From IMG/VR virus record IMGVR_UViG_3300034062_003529, positions 1-22,039 of that record: 22,039 nucleotides of DNA; one strand, given 5' to 3'. How positions within the stretch are numbered: position 1 is the stretch's first letter; the number at the start of each line of letters is the position of its first letter. The notes under the pieces are model-generated. The model ran no database searches, was not told the DNA's origin, and worked only from the letters and a program-made list of their open reading frames with translations. The translations under genes were made by a program, and so were the position numbers. Of the stretch, positions 13,410 through 22,039 are shown in pieces. This DNA is from a virus.

Positions 13410-16400
13410 TGAGCATCCACGTCCATCGAAACAGCTTCAACGCGGGGGAACTTTCCCCGCTCATGGACGCCCGTGTGGACGAGGCCAAGCACCCGTTCTC
13501 CTGCCGGATCATGGAGAACTTCATACCGAAGATTTACGGTGGAGCCTTTCGCAGGCCGGGGACCATGTATCTCGCGACCCAGCACGCCTTGGCGGATTGG
13601 GTGGAGAATGTGAATCCCGACCACAGGCTATTGTTCCCCGATGGAAATTCTCCGCCTCCTCCGACCGTTTTTCGAGCCAATGGAGTGGGATTGAACGACG
13701 CGGATTGGGTCGTGGTCACGGCCAAGGTGGAATATTCAACCGCTTCCAATCCGACCAGTGCCGCAAACACGACACAGGGCTTTTCCTCTGGATCGGTCTG
13801 GGTGAATCTTTCCACTGGCGCGGTTTACACCTGCTCCAGCGCCGACGGCAGCACCGCGACATGGGTGCTTTCGACGGCGCAGCACAACAAGACTTCGACC
13901 ACATTCCCGATCCCATCTGACGACTCCGGCGATGGTTATCAAGTCGGTTCTCTTTGGTTTAGCATGGGCAATTTTTACTCGGCCAATTCGCTCTACCTCG
14001 AGGATGATGGCAAGACGGTCTACAAGGTGACGTCATCGTCACCGTGGACATGGACCTTGGTCACCGTGCAGAACAAGCTGGATGGAAACGGGCCGCCAAC
14101 GTCGGCGGATAATAACTCGCAGGGGTTCGTCGTGAACTCAGTGTGGGTTGATGAGCCTGGCAGGGCGGTCTATGTATGCACTGCGTCCAGCGCCAATTCG
14201 GCAACCTGGGTTTTGTCCACCGCGAAAAATAATCTGGACGGGATCACCATCCCGACTTCAAGCAACAATTCGTCGCAGGGCTACACAAGCGCCGGAGCTT
14301 ACACGAGTGAATCGTATTGGGTCCGCAACAACCGGAAACTTTGGAAACGAAATTCAACAAACTCCGGCATCCTCGTTTGGACTGACGTGACCGGAACCAG
14401 CAACCTGACCGCGACCCGCCCCCCTTCCGGCGCAGACATCGGGCATCCTATTGGGGATTTCTGGGTTTGGGAAGACGAAGACCGCGCATGGGAACTGACC
14501 TCGCTCACCAACCAGGAACCGATCCGCCTTTTCGACTTCAACGTATCGGCCACGACCCGCTACATTCTCGCCTTCGGGGACGGGTATGTCCGCATCTACA
14601 ACGACGACGGGACTCCGTTCATCGACCAAGTCAATTCACCCAACAACCTTCCGCTTCAACTCGCCACACCCTATCTGGCCGACGACCTCTTCGAGGTTCA
14701 GATCGCGCAGTTGGGGAACCTGGCCTATTTCGCGCACCCCAAGTATCCGCCCCAAAAACTGGAGAGATCCTTCCGCGCCGGATTCAACGCGAATACCTTT
14801 CAGTGGTCGCGGGTCAACTGGTCTTTCCCCGCCTTTCGAGACACCAACAACTCCGGCGTCACCGCCGCTCCTTCGGCAACATCGGGAAGTTCCATAAACA
14901 TCAGCTTTACGGCGGATCCGTTTGTCGAAACCCTCCAATACAATAAATACACCGGGGCAAGGATCATGCTGTCGCAACGGCGTGCGGCGAGCCATGTGAA
15001 GCAGGCTCTGGGATCGACCGCAAGCAGCAGTGCAGTCAACATTCTCGGAGCCTACCAGGTCTTCACCTACGGAACTTTCACCGGGACGCTTCGAGTGCAG
15101 GCCAAAGACAAGGCTGGAGCATGGACAACCCTGCGCTCGTTTGAGTTCACCGCCGAAACCGGCGGACGGCAGATTGTGTTCAGCTCGGCAACTCAGGAGG
15201 CGACCGACCTTCGCCTCGACGTGACCCACACCTCAACGCCTTCCGGGGCGTCACCCGTTGCCTACCTCGAAGCCGGAGACTCCCGCCGCGTCGGCTACGC
15301 ACGAATCAGTGACGGTATTGGGTTTAACGAATCGCTCCCAGTGGTTGATTGTGCCGTGCAGCTTCCTTTCGACTCGACCGCCGCAACGACCGAATGGGCC
15401 ATTGAGGCATGGGCTGAATATGCCGGGTGGCCTCGGGCCGTCTGCTTCCATGAGCAGCGTCTCTGGTTTGGCGGGACGGAACTCCAGCCGAACACCATCT
15501 GGGCCTCCGCCACCGGTGACTACGAGAACTTCCGCCGGGGTGCCTTCGACAATGATGCGCTCGCCTTCACTCTGGCCGCGCAGGAGGGCTCCGCGATTCA
15601 AAGCCTGGTGTCGCATTCCAACCTCGTCATCTTCACGCAAAGTGAGGAGTGGACCGCGGCTACATCGCAGCAGACGGCGATCACGCCGAGCAACATCTTC
15701 GTCCGGCGTCAATCGCGCTTTGGCTCAACGCACCGCCAGGCGTTCGTAGCGGCCAACAACTTGCTCTTCCTCCAGCGGGGTGCGCGGAAGCTGCGCCAGT
15801 TCAGCTACGGACAGGGAGGGGAGGGTGTCGCCAGCGACCTGACCCTGTTGGCCGAACACATCACCCGCTCCGGGATACGGCAGATGGCTTTCCAGCAACA
15901 GCCCGACCCGATCATTTGGGCGGTGCGAAACGATGGCGTCCTGCTCTCCCTCACCTACGAGCCCGACCAGAGCGTCATTGCCTGGGCTCGCCACACCTCC
16001 GGCACGGGGCTGGTCGAATCCGTGGCGGTGATCTACGGGGACGAAGGGGACGCCGACCAGGTCTGGCTGGTCGTCAACCGGGGAGGGACTCGCCTCATCG
16101 AGCGGTTCGACCCGGACCATTTCGCGAAGCTCGACGAGGACAACGCCGACGAACTGGTCTACGTCGATTCGGCGGTCCTTGTCTCCGGCTCGCCCAGCAC
16201 GACCATTTCCGGCCTTAGCCACCTCAACGGCTCAACGGTGGCCATCCTTGCGGACGCCGGCGTCGAGGAGTCCAAGGTCGTCTCCTCCGGCCAAGTCTCC
16301 ATCGGAACGGCGGCGTCGGTGCGGATCGCTGGGATCCCCTACGTCTCGCGGCTCCAACCCTCGAAGATCGAAGTGGGCATGGGCAACGGCACGGCGCAGG

Positions 16401-16681
16401 GGCGGCGCTTCGTGGCGAAGCGGGCCACGCTAAACCTCTGGAAGACCTTCGGGGCGCAGTATGCCGACGACCCGTCCGCGACCGATTCAAAGTGGTTTGA
16501 GGTGCTTGGCCGGTCCACCGAAACCAACAGCGGCGAGGCCGAGCCTTTGTATACCGGAATGGTTGACATCACCAATCTTGGCGCACACAAGACCAGTATC
16601 GACTTCACGCTCCGCCAGACCCTCCCGCTCCCGTGCAACATCCTTGCGGTGATTCCAAAAATTGAAGTCCTCGGCACATGA
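13409..16681 (+). CDS. Tail nozzle protein (tail tubular protein B, gp12-like) with repeat-module insert
   Basis: I place the start at ATG 13409, a TGATG overlap with the previous stop. The upstream 162 bases of open frame give a His/Arg-rich read-through of the collar domain. The 1090-residue protein begins NSFNAGELSPLMDARVD, then IMENFIPKIYGGAFRRPGTMY (35-54), the standard opening of gp12-like nozzle proteins. The family sequence resumes at EPIRLFDFNVSATTRYILAF (370-389), followed by RIYNDDG, ATPYLADDLFEVQIAQ (419-434) and AHPKYPPQKL. Later come AVCFHEQRLWFGGT (677-690), FTQSEEWT and the beta-rich end. It is about 300 residues longer than T7 gp12 (794), almost entirely from an insert at about 58-369 of four or five modules: NNLDG, PTS, NNSSQGF, VWV, AVY.C, ATWVLST. 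It would close the stub tail and gate DNA release. Confidence 0.88.
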   Translation: MSIHVHRNSFNAGELSPLMDARVDEAKHPFSCRIMENFIPKIYGGAFRRPGTMYLATQHALADWVENVNPDHRLLFPDGNSPPPPTVFRANGVGLNDADWVVVTAKVEYSTASNPTSAANTTQGFSSGSVWVNLSTGAVYTCSSADGSTATWVLSTAQHNKTSTTFPIPSDDSGDGYQVGSLWFSMGNFYSANSLYLEDDGKTVYKVTSSSPWTWTLVTVQNKLDGNGPPTSADNNSQGFVVNSVWVDEPGRAVYVCTASSANSATWVLSTAKNNLDGITIPTSSNNSSQGYTSAGAYTSESYWVRNNRKLWKRNSTNSGILVWTDVTGTSNLTATRPPSGADIGHPIGDFWVWEDEDRAWELTSLTNQEPIRLFDFNVSATTRYILAFGDGYVRIYNDDGTPFIDQVNSPNNLPLQLATPYLADDLFEVQIAQLGNLAYFAHPKYPPQKLERSFRAGFNANTFQWSRVNWSFPAFRDTNNSGVTAAPSATSGSSINISFTADPFVETLQYNKYTGARIMLSQRRAASHVKQALGSTASSSAVNILGAYQVFTYGTFTGTLRVQAKDKAGAWTTLRSFEFTAETGGRQIVFSSATQEATDLRLDVTHTSTPSGASPVAYLEAGDSRRVGYARISDGIGFNESLPVVDCAVQLPFDSTAATTEWAIEAWAEYAGWPRAVCFHEQRLWFGGTELQPNTIWASATGDYENFRRGAFDNDALAFTLAAQEGSAIQSLVSHSNLVIFTQSEEWTAATSQQTAITPSNIFVRRQSRFGSTHRQAFVAANNLLFLQRGARKLRQFSYGQGGEGVASDLTLLAEHITRSGIRQMAFQQQPDPIIWAVRNDGVLLSLTYEPDQSVIAWARHTSGTGLVESVAVIYGDEGDADQVWLVVNRGGTRLIERFDPDHFAKLDEDNADELVYVDSAVLVSGSPSTTISGLSHLNGSTVAILADAGVEESKVVSSGQVSIGTAASVRIAGIPYVSRLQPSKIEVGMGNGTAQGRRFVAKRATLNLWKTFGAQYADDPSATDSKWFEVLGRSTETNSGEAEPLYTGMVDITNLGAHKTSIDFTLRQTLPLPCNILAVIPKIEVLGT

Positions 16682-17496
16682 TGATTCTCCCCACACTCAT
16701 TTCCGCCATTGGCGGCGGCCTCGGGGTTCTCGGGCAACTGGGGAGCGCGAACCGCTACGCACAGACCGCGTCAATCAACGCGTCGATTGACGCCGCCAAC
16801 GCGACCCAGCAGCGGGCGACGACCCTCAACCAGCTCCGCCTTGAGCGGGTTGGTATCGGCATTCAGCGTGGCGCGAACCGCACCAACCTGCGCCTCGCCC
16901 TTGCCGAGAACGAGGCCCAGCAGAGAAACGCCGAGCGGCTGCGGAACTTTGCCGAGGCCCGCACGGCATCGAGCCGGGAGGCGATCCGCCGGAAGATGCG
17001 TGCCTTCGATGAGTTTGAAGGGCGGCAGCAGGCGGCCACGGCGGCGAGCGGCATCCTCATGTCCGGCAGCCCCTTGGAAGTCATGGCCGAATCCGCAGCC
17101 CAATTTGCCCTGGAGGTGCAGGACGCGCAGGATGCGGCCAATTTCGAGCGCAACGACACCCTCGCCCGCGCAGGCATGATGGAGGCCGGGGCCGCCCTCG
17201 GGTCCGCCCGCGCCCGAGCTGATTACCAAATGGGGCAACGGGGAGCGGCTCTTTCCATGGCTGCCAACAAGCTCGGTCGCATCGGAGCCCAGACCGCCTA
17301 CCAGATGGCCCTCCAGCAGGCGGAGATGAAGCGCCTCGCCGGAATGGACGCCGCCCAAGGGGCGACCACCTCGGCCCTCGCATCGGCCCTCACCGGCGTC
17401 GGCGGCCTGCTCCAGCAGAACTACACCAGCGATTACCTCGGCATGAACCTCCCCGGCGTGACTGCGCGTCCGGCGGGATCACCCATTTGGCGATGA
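16678..17496 (+). CDS. Internal virion (ejection) protein, gp14-like
   Basis: The 272-residue protein is helical and Ala/Gln/Arg-rich and sits at the T7 gp14 position, right after the nozzle gene. The N-terminus is hydrophobic and Gly-rich (LISAIGGGLGVLGQLG, 7-22), which could insert into membrane. Long amphipathic helices follow. Residues 117-146 carry QQAATAASGILMSGSPLEVM with an ESAAQFALEV continuation, a signature of podovirus internal virion proteins of this type. gp14 forms the outer-membrane part of the T7 DNA-ejection channel; the same role here is inferred. The start is ATGATG: M1 at 16678 overlaps the previous stop, and M2 at 16681 is equally possible. Confidence 0.82.
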   Translation: MMILPTLISAIGGGLGVLGQLGSANRYAQTASINASIDAANATQQRATTLNQLRLERVGIGIQRGANRTNLRLALAENEAQQRNAERLRNFAEARTASSREAIRRKMRAFDEFEGRQQAATAASGILMSGSPLEVMAESAAQFALEVQDAQDAANFERNDTLARAGMMEAGAALGSARARADYQMGQRGAALSMAANKLGRIGAQTAYQMALQQAEMKRLAGMDAAQGATTSALASALTGVGGLLQQNYTSDYLGMNLPGVTARPAGSPIWR

Positions 17497-17879
17497 GCCT
17501 ACAACTCAACCTCATGAGCGAACAGGAACAGCACGAATTCTTTGAGGCGCTGGAGCGAATCAACCACGCGGGATCCGCTCTCAAGGTCATCGCATGGGCT
17601 CTGGGCGGCCTTGCTGCGGCGGGGCTGGCGGTGGCCGGGTGGGTCTTCACCGTCAACCAGGTGCAGGCGGAGCATGGCGAGGAGATCGCCGAGCTGCAGC
17701 CCAAGGTCGCGCAGTTGGAAACTCGGGCGGTGAAGTTCGACGCCGCGCCGCCTCCTTCGCAGGCGCAGTTCCACGAAATCGACAAGCGCCTCGACCGCAC
17801 CGAGGACCAGCTTGCGGACATCAAGGAGCAGAGCGCCCTCATCCTCGAAGCCGTCAAGAAACTCGAAGCACGACCCTAA
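17493..17879 (+). CDS. Single-pass membrane protein with coiled coil, possible spanin or holin-like
   Basis: I choose ATG 17493, which overlaps the previous stop (ATGA), over the in-frame TTG at 17487. The 128-residue protein has a short N-terminal segment and one clear membrane helix (about 30-54, ALKVIAWALGGLAAAG then LAVAGWVF). Heptad-rich helices follow (62-80 and 92-124, for example EIDKRLDRTEDQLADIKEQS) with a Pro break at 86-88. This is the layout of inner-membrane spanins (Rz-like) and of some XhlA-like or holin-associated proteins. Its place between two ejection-protein genes would also allow a role in the ejection channel. No enzymatic motif and no partner outer-membrane spanin gene is seen nearby, so the function stays open. 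Confidence 0.7.
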   Translation: MSLQLNLMSEQEQHEFFEALERINHAGSALKVIAWALGGLAAAGLAVAGWVFTVNQVQAEHGEEIAELQPKVAQLETRAVKFDAAPPPSQAQFHEIDKRLDRTEDQLADIKEQSALILEAVKKLEARP

Positions 17880-17880
17880 A

Positions 17881-19803
17881 ATGCCCATCATTCCACAATA
17901 TCGAGCAGAGGGACCGGCCCAGCCGGTGGCTCCGGCTATGGAGTCCCAGCAGGGTCTGCGGGTCGATGCGTCCACCGCCCTGCGCGGTATCGCGTCCTTG
18001 GCGGATGCGCTGGGCGAAATCAATCAGCCCGTCGCCAACGTCTCGCCAGAACTGGGTCAGGCAAGCGCCCGAGGGCTCCAGAACCTGGGGCAGGGCGTCG
18101 GCAACCTCGGGGAGGCCATGTTCGACGTGCGCCAGCGAATCGCGGAGGCGTGGAACTTCCGCAAGGTTTCCGAGGCCGGGGAGGCGATGGACCGGGAGGT
18201 GGCTGACTTTGAGGCTTGGAAGCTGACCGAGCCCAACCCGAACCGGTGGGAGCCGGAGTGGAACGGCCGCATGGAGCGCATCCAGAACGACCTGCTTTCC
18301 GGCGAGGATCTTTCCCCGGCGGCGAAGGACCAAATCTCCGCTCGGGTCATCAGCTTTGGCAACCGGCACGGCCTCCGGGTGGGCCTCGACGCGGCGAAGC
18401 GGGTCATCGGCTTGGCGAACGAATCGAACAACGCGGAGATCATGCGGGCGATGCGGGCCGGAGACCTGGCGACGGTTGAGAACCTCACCCAGTATGCCGT
18501 CGATCAAGGGTGGCAGGGGGCGGATTGGGCGGAGCGGACACGGTGGGAGGCGAGCGAGAAGATCCGCGAGGATGCTCTCAACGGGGCCAAGCTCAGGAGC
18601 GAGACCTTCGCCCTTCGCGGGCTGTGGCAGGAGGGGCGGGACGAGATCGCCAACGCGCCTTGGGAAACCGAAGACGAGCGCCAGAATGCTGTGGCCAATT
18701 TCGACAGCAAGGTCGTGTCCCGGCAGATTCAGTTCGAGGTCATCGAGCGGGCGCGTGACGGCGCGGACCCGGACGACCTCATCGCGGAGCTGACCGCCAA
18801 GGACGCCGAGGGCAACTACGTCTATCACCCGGAACTTTCGCCCATGATGCGGGCCGAGACTTTGGAGCCGCTCTACAAGGCCAGAAACGACGAATACGCC
18901 TCCCAAGTCGAGGCCGCCGAGATCTACATCGGCAACAATGACATCAAGACCGAGGAAGATCTTGACGCGTTTTTCGGCGGCAAGCCCATCGACCCGCTCA
19001 ACCGGTCGATCCTGATGGCCAAGCTCAAAGAGGAATTCGTCAAGACCGAGGCCGCTGTCGTAGACCTCATGTCCAAGGCCGCAGCCTACGATCCGGCCAA
19101 GGATGTCGGAGGAATCGCCGCCCAAGTTTTGAGGGTGGCCATTAACCAGACCATGGGCGACGACCCGAGGGCGGAGGGCATTCGGACAATCCTCGAAAAG
19201 CGCAAGAACGGGGAGCCGCTGACGTTTGGGGAGGACATACTTGCGACGAGGAAAAAAGCCGTGGAAGACCAAATGCACGCCGCGGCTGACTACCGCATCG
19301 AGGCCGGAAAGCTGGAACAGCGCGAGGTCGCAGGGAGGACGCTCTTCATCGACTTCAGCCAGCAGCCCGAAGAGGGTGATGCGGCACGATACGAGGAAAC
19401 GGTCGATCCTTGGTGGGGTAAGCCGAGGCAGAAAGTCGGTCGCATTGTCGAGGTCAACCAGGCTGACCGCGAGGATTTGCGCCAAGGGAAAGCCGAGTTT
19501 GTCACCGACCAACGGAAGAAACGGGCCGTCGATGAGGAGGTGGCGAAGACCCTCCTCGAAATGCAGCGCCGGGCCGATACCGGCGAGATGACGCGGGAGA
19601 ACGCCCAGGAGGTCGAGCGAAAAATCACCGAGCCCGCCCGAGCGAAGGCGGCCGAAAAGATGGTCGATGAGAAGCTCGGCGGCGACGCATCTTCCGGAAT
19701 GTCACCCGCAGGGGAGCGCGGCCAAATTGACCCAGCCCTATTTCCAGAAACCGACCTGGAGTGGCTCAACAGTTACACCATACCGGCGCAAGCCACCATG
19801 TGA
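17881..19803 (+). CDS. Internal virion (ejection) protein, gp15-like position
   Basis: I start at ATG 17881 (MPIIPQYRAEGP), one base after the upstream TAA. The frame is open 69 bases further up, but that part is out-of-frame read-through. The 640-residue protein is mostly helical and charged. A low-complexity N-terminus with LRGIASLADALGEI and LQNLGQGVGNLGEAMFDVRQ is typical of the core proteins that precede the giant ejection protein in podovirus-like phages. W-rich helices follow (EPNPNRWEPEWNGRME). Then come long Glu/Lys/Arg helices up to a flexible Gly/Ser C-terminus. I see no catalytic motif. T7 gp15 (about 747 residues) is the positional counterpart; homology is not demonstrated by eye. 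Confidence 0.78.
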   Translation: MPIIPQYRAEGPAQPVAPAMESQQGLRVDASTALRGIASLADALGEINQPVANVSPELGQASARGLQNLGQGVGNLGEAMFDVRQRIAEAWNFRKVSEAGEAMDREVADFEAWKLTEPNPNRWEPEWNGRMERIQNDLLSGEDLSPAAKDQISARVISFGNRHGLRVGLDAAKRVIGLANESNNAEIMRAMRAGDLATVENLTQYAVDQGWQGADWAERTRWEASEKIREDALNGAKLRSETFALRGLWQEGRDEIANAPWETEDERQNAVANFDSKVVSRQIQFEVIERARDGADPDDLIAELTAKDAEGNYVYHPELSPMMRAETLEPLYKARNDEYASQVEAAEIYIGNNDIKTEEDLDAFFGGKPIDPLNRSILMAKLKEEFVKTEAAVVDLMSKAAAYDPAKDVGGIAAQVLRVAINQTMGDDPRAEGIRTILEKRKNGEPLTFGEDILATRKKAVEDQMHAAADYRIEAGKLEQREVAGRTLFIDFSQQPEEGDAARYEETVDPWWGKPRQKVGRIVEVNQADREDLRQGKAEFVTDQRKKRAVDEEVAKTLLEMQRRADTGEMTRENAQEVERKITEPARAKAAEKMVDEKLGGDASSGMSPAGERGQIDPALFPETDLEWLNSYTIPAQATM

Positions 19804-22039
19804 TGCCCATCCCAGAACAAGACGCCCTTCGTGCCATTGCCGTGGCAAAGGCCAACCCGAACGACCCTGCCGTCATCGCCAAGGCGCAGGCTCTCACCCG
19901 TGCCTACCAGGCCCAGCAAGAGGCCGCCGGTCTGTCCCTGTTCCCCGAACAGGAACGCCTCCGCGACGAGCGAGCATCCACCCTTCGGTCGTTCTTCACC
20001 GAGCCCGATCACGGCCTCGATGAGGACACGCTTGTTTCCCTCAACGAGAATTTCCGCGAGTCCCCGGACGAGAAGTTCAAGCTCTTCAACCGAAAGTGGT
20101 TCGAGGCCGCGGGAGTCCCCAAGGAGCGTGCAAGCCGCGAGGCCGACGAGCTGATGAGGGTCTACTCGGAGAGGGAATGGGGAACTCCTTCCACGACCCA
20201 CAAGGAATTCTTCGACCGCATCGCAAGGGATTACCAAACCCGTGAGGAGGTGGCCAACGCCGCCAAGGAAACCTCGCTCCAGAACCTGGACGTTCTCCGC
20301 TCCGAGCTAACCTTCAAGGAGCGGTTCCGCGAGAACTCCTCGTATGTGGGGCGGGAGCAGAAGTGGGACAAGGAGTTCCAATCCTTCAAGGCGCAGTTCG
20401 ATGATCGCCTGGCTCCGCATCGCTCCACGGTCAAGCTGCTGTCGGCGGCTCTGATGACCAAGGAGGGCGTCGATGTGGAAGATCCCAAGACGCTGGACGA
20501 AGCCTTCGCCCAGCGGCGCGAGATCGACAATGCCCCGAGCTTTCGGGAGCTGGCCGAGATGGTGATGATGGTTCCCGCCGAAGACCGCAAGCTGGTCATT
20601 GCTGCGGCGGTGGCGGCCAGTGCCAACGACGAGGCCGGGAGGAAGGGCGTCATGGAGGGGCTGGTGGAGAAGTTTGACCGGGGGCTGCGCGGTGGAATGG
20701 ATTCTGTCGTCTCTATTGGCGAGCGCAGTCAGGCCATCGCCGTTAAGCGGGCTATTGCCGAGGGCGTCGAGGTTCCAACCGGAAAGGCCGGAACGCCGGA
20801 GGAATACGTGGAAGCCGTGTATCTGCGCGTAGCCGGTGGTGACGCCTATGAGATACGCGCCGGAGTCATGGGGCTGGTGGAGGGAATGAAGTTCGACAAG
20901 CCCTCGGACGAGGTCAAGAGCGAGGCTTTGGCCATGATTCAACAAAGGATGGAGGCTATCGACTTGCGGGACGAGCTTCGCCTTGCGGCAGAAAACGACA
21001 TCGATCCGGTGACTTCGGAATTCCTTCCCATGCGCGGGCTTTACGCCGCCGCCGAGTCCGCCCCTTACATGCTGACCTCCCTGGCTCGCGGCGGCTTTGT
21101 GCTCAACGCGATGGCCTTGGCTGGCGATTCCTACCGGTCCCTTCGGGCGGCGAATCCGACAATGACCGCAGAGCAGGCGCAGACCCTCTCCATGCTTTCC
21201 GGTCCCTTCCAGGCGTTTATCGAGAAGGGCCAGACCGCACTGGCATTGGGCCAGTTCAAGGCGGTCAACCGCCTCTTCAACCAGATCACCCGGACCAAGG
21301 GCGCGGTCGCCTCGCGATTCCTCACCCGGACTGCGGCTACGACCGGGGCGGAGATGATCCAAGAGAACGTGCAGGATGTGACGCCGTTCGTGCTGCAAGA
21401 GCTGCTTTCGGCCCTCGACGAGGATATGCCGGAAGTTCCTTGGGGGCCGGTCTACGGCGACCTGCTCAAACAGCAGCCCGAATTGTTTTTCGCGGTGCTG
21501 CCCTTGGCGGTGATTGGCGGCGGGGCCGGGACGTATTCGGATTTCAAGGGCGGGGCGGAACTTCTCAACTCCTACGACCTCCTCCGCGCAACCGGCCTGT
21601 CCGAGGCGGCGGCTTCCGAGGTGCGGGCGCTGGCGAGTCAGGGCAACGTCGAGGGGGCGCAGGCTCTCCTGCGGCAGGAATTCAAGACTTTGGGCCAAGA
21701 CCAGAAGTCGGTGCAGGAGGCGCGGGCCGAGGCCATCCCGAGGATGATCGCGGAGCGCGAGGCCATGCAGCAGGCGCTCAACGAGGCCGGGGAGCTGGAC
21801 ATTCTCCCGGCGATCCTTCGCGAGGGCGAAAAGTGGACGCTCCGATACAGCGGCGGGGAGGCGGTCCAATACGATTCCCACGCGGATGCTCTGGCGCGAT
21901 TCGAGGCGGTCGCATCGAGCGCGGTCGTCGGCCTCCATGAGGACATGATCACCGCCGCCCGCATGACCACCTCGCAGATCGAGCGGGGCCGGGAGGTGAA
22001 GTTCATCGTTTCTCCCCTGCGTCCAACGACTGAGGACAT
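19803..22039 (+). CDS. Large internal virion (ejection) protein, partial, gp16-like position
   Basis: ATG 19803 overlaps the previous stop (TGATG), and the frame stays open for 745 codons to the window end, so the C-terminus is missing. The visible part is long charged helices. Two hydrophobic segments stand out: PYMLTSLARGGFVLNAMALAG (421-441) and FFAVLPLAVIGGGAGTYSDF (about 562-581). Between them, TGAEMIQENVQDV (about 514-526) has the Ala/Glu helix pattern seen in very large polyvalent phage proteins. In T7 the last core protein, gp16, spans the inner membrane and carries a lytic transglycosylase domain at its N-terminus. No such catalytic pattern is evident in these 745 residues, so any enzyme domain would lie beyond the edge. 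The role as an ejection protein is inferred from position and size. Confidence 0.8.
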   Translation, partial: MPIPEQDALRAIAVAKANPNDPAVIAKAQALTRAYQAQQEAAGLSLFPEQERLRDERASTLRSFFTEPDHGLDEDTLVSLNENFRESPDEKFKLFNRKWFEAAGVPKERASREADELMRVYSEREWGTPSTTHKEFFDRIARDYQTREEVANAAKETSLQNLDVLRSELTFKERFRENSSYVGREQKWDKEFQSFKAQFDDRLAPHRSTVKLLSAALMTKEGVDVEDPKTLDEAFAQRREIDNAPSFRELAEMVMMVPAEDRKLVIAAAVAASANDEAGRKGVMEGLVEKFDRGLRGGMDSVVSIGERSQAIAVKRAIAEGVEVPTGKAGTPEEYVEAVYLRVAGGDAYEIRAGVMGLVEGMKFDKPSDEVKSEALAMIQQRMEAIDLRDELRLAAENDIDPVTSEFLPMRGLYAAAESAPYMLTSLARGGFVLNAMALAGDSYRSLRAANPTMTAEQAQTLSMLSGPFQAFIEKGQTALALGQFKAVNRLFNQITRTKGAVASRFLTRTAATTGAEMIQENVQDVTPFVLQELLSALDEDMPEVPWGPVYGDLLKQQPELFFAVLPLAVIGGGAGTYSDFKGGAELLNSYDLLRATGLSEAAASEVRALASQGNVEGAQALLRQEFKTLGQDQKSVQEARAEAIPRMIAEREAMQQALNEAGELDILPAILREGEKWTLRYSGGEAVQYDSHADALARFEAVASSAVVGLHEDMITAARMTTSQIERGREVKFIVSPLRPTTED

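Noticed and set aside
17812-17880. Upstream extension of the 640-residue ejection protein
   Set aside because: This segment is the out-of-frame end of the membrane coiled-coil gene and is Ser/Arg-rich. ATG 17881 immediately after the stop fits the operon.
17854-19512. 552-codon open frame on the - strand
   Set aside because: It mirrors the codon structure of the + strand ejection protein, is Leu/Arg/Val-rich, spans the end of one + gene and most of another, and no other - strand gene is supported in the window.
20307-21938. 543-codon open frame on the - strand
   Set aside because: Antisense of the large ejection gene. The + frame continues open across the whole region and joins the coupled operon.
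1-22039. Integration or attachment site, since a tRNA gene is present
   Set aside because: The tRNA is complete and embedded in the late operon, with no integrase and no second partial tRNA copy in the window, so it is unlikely to be an att site.

Overview
This 22-kb GC-rich window is the structural and packaging arm of a tailed bacteriophage (or prophage) with short-tailed, T7-like (podovirus) virion architecture. Every gene I accept lies on the + strand. The order is terminase large subunit, small gene, small Q/A-rich gene, portal (head-tail connector family), two small genes, scaffold, major capsid, decoration-like protein, tail adaptor proteins, tail nozzle protein, then ejection (internal core) proteins running off the right edge. 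No integrase, repressor, replication, lysis-enzyme or RNA-polymerase gene is visible. Lysogeny and host therefore cannot be judged; the host is probably a GC-rich bacterium. Shine-Dalgarno sites are sparse, and most genes start at ATGA or TGATG overlaps with the previous stop.

Region by region: (1) 1-986 holds the tail end of an unknown gene coupled to a DpdA-like transglycosylase, the enzyme type that inserts 7-deazaguanine bases into phage DNA. (2) 1036-6392 is the packaging, portal and scaffold block. (3) 6572-7991 is the capsid block, with a copy of a 32-nt hairpin repeat in its leader and a strong intrinsic terminator (8002-8043) at its end. (4) 8048-8120 is a tRNA with a CAT anticodon and an initiator-like C1-A72 mismatch. 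It sits four bases after the terminator and eleven bases before the next start codon. (5) 8132-16681 is the tail block: two paralogous proteins that each fuse a T7 gp11-like adaptor domain to collagen-like fibre domains, a small gene between them, and a 1090-residue gp12-like nozzle protein with a repeat-module insertion. (6) 16678-22039 is the ejection block, including a small membrane-anchored coiled-coil protein and a very large protein cut by the window end.

How the genes would work together (family knowledge plus inference): scaffold, portal and capsid protein build the procapsid. Terminase packages DNA that the DpdA-like enzyme may have modified. The adaptor and nozzle proteins close the portal and form the stub tail. 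Fibres, apparently built directly onto the adaptor instead of being a separate gene, would recognise the host, and the core proteins would leave with the DNA to form a channel. The most unusual points are the duplicated adaptor-collagen fusion, the single DpdA-like gene beside terminase, the terminator-tRNA-start codon arrangement and the 32-nt hairpin repeat.
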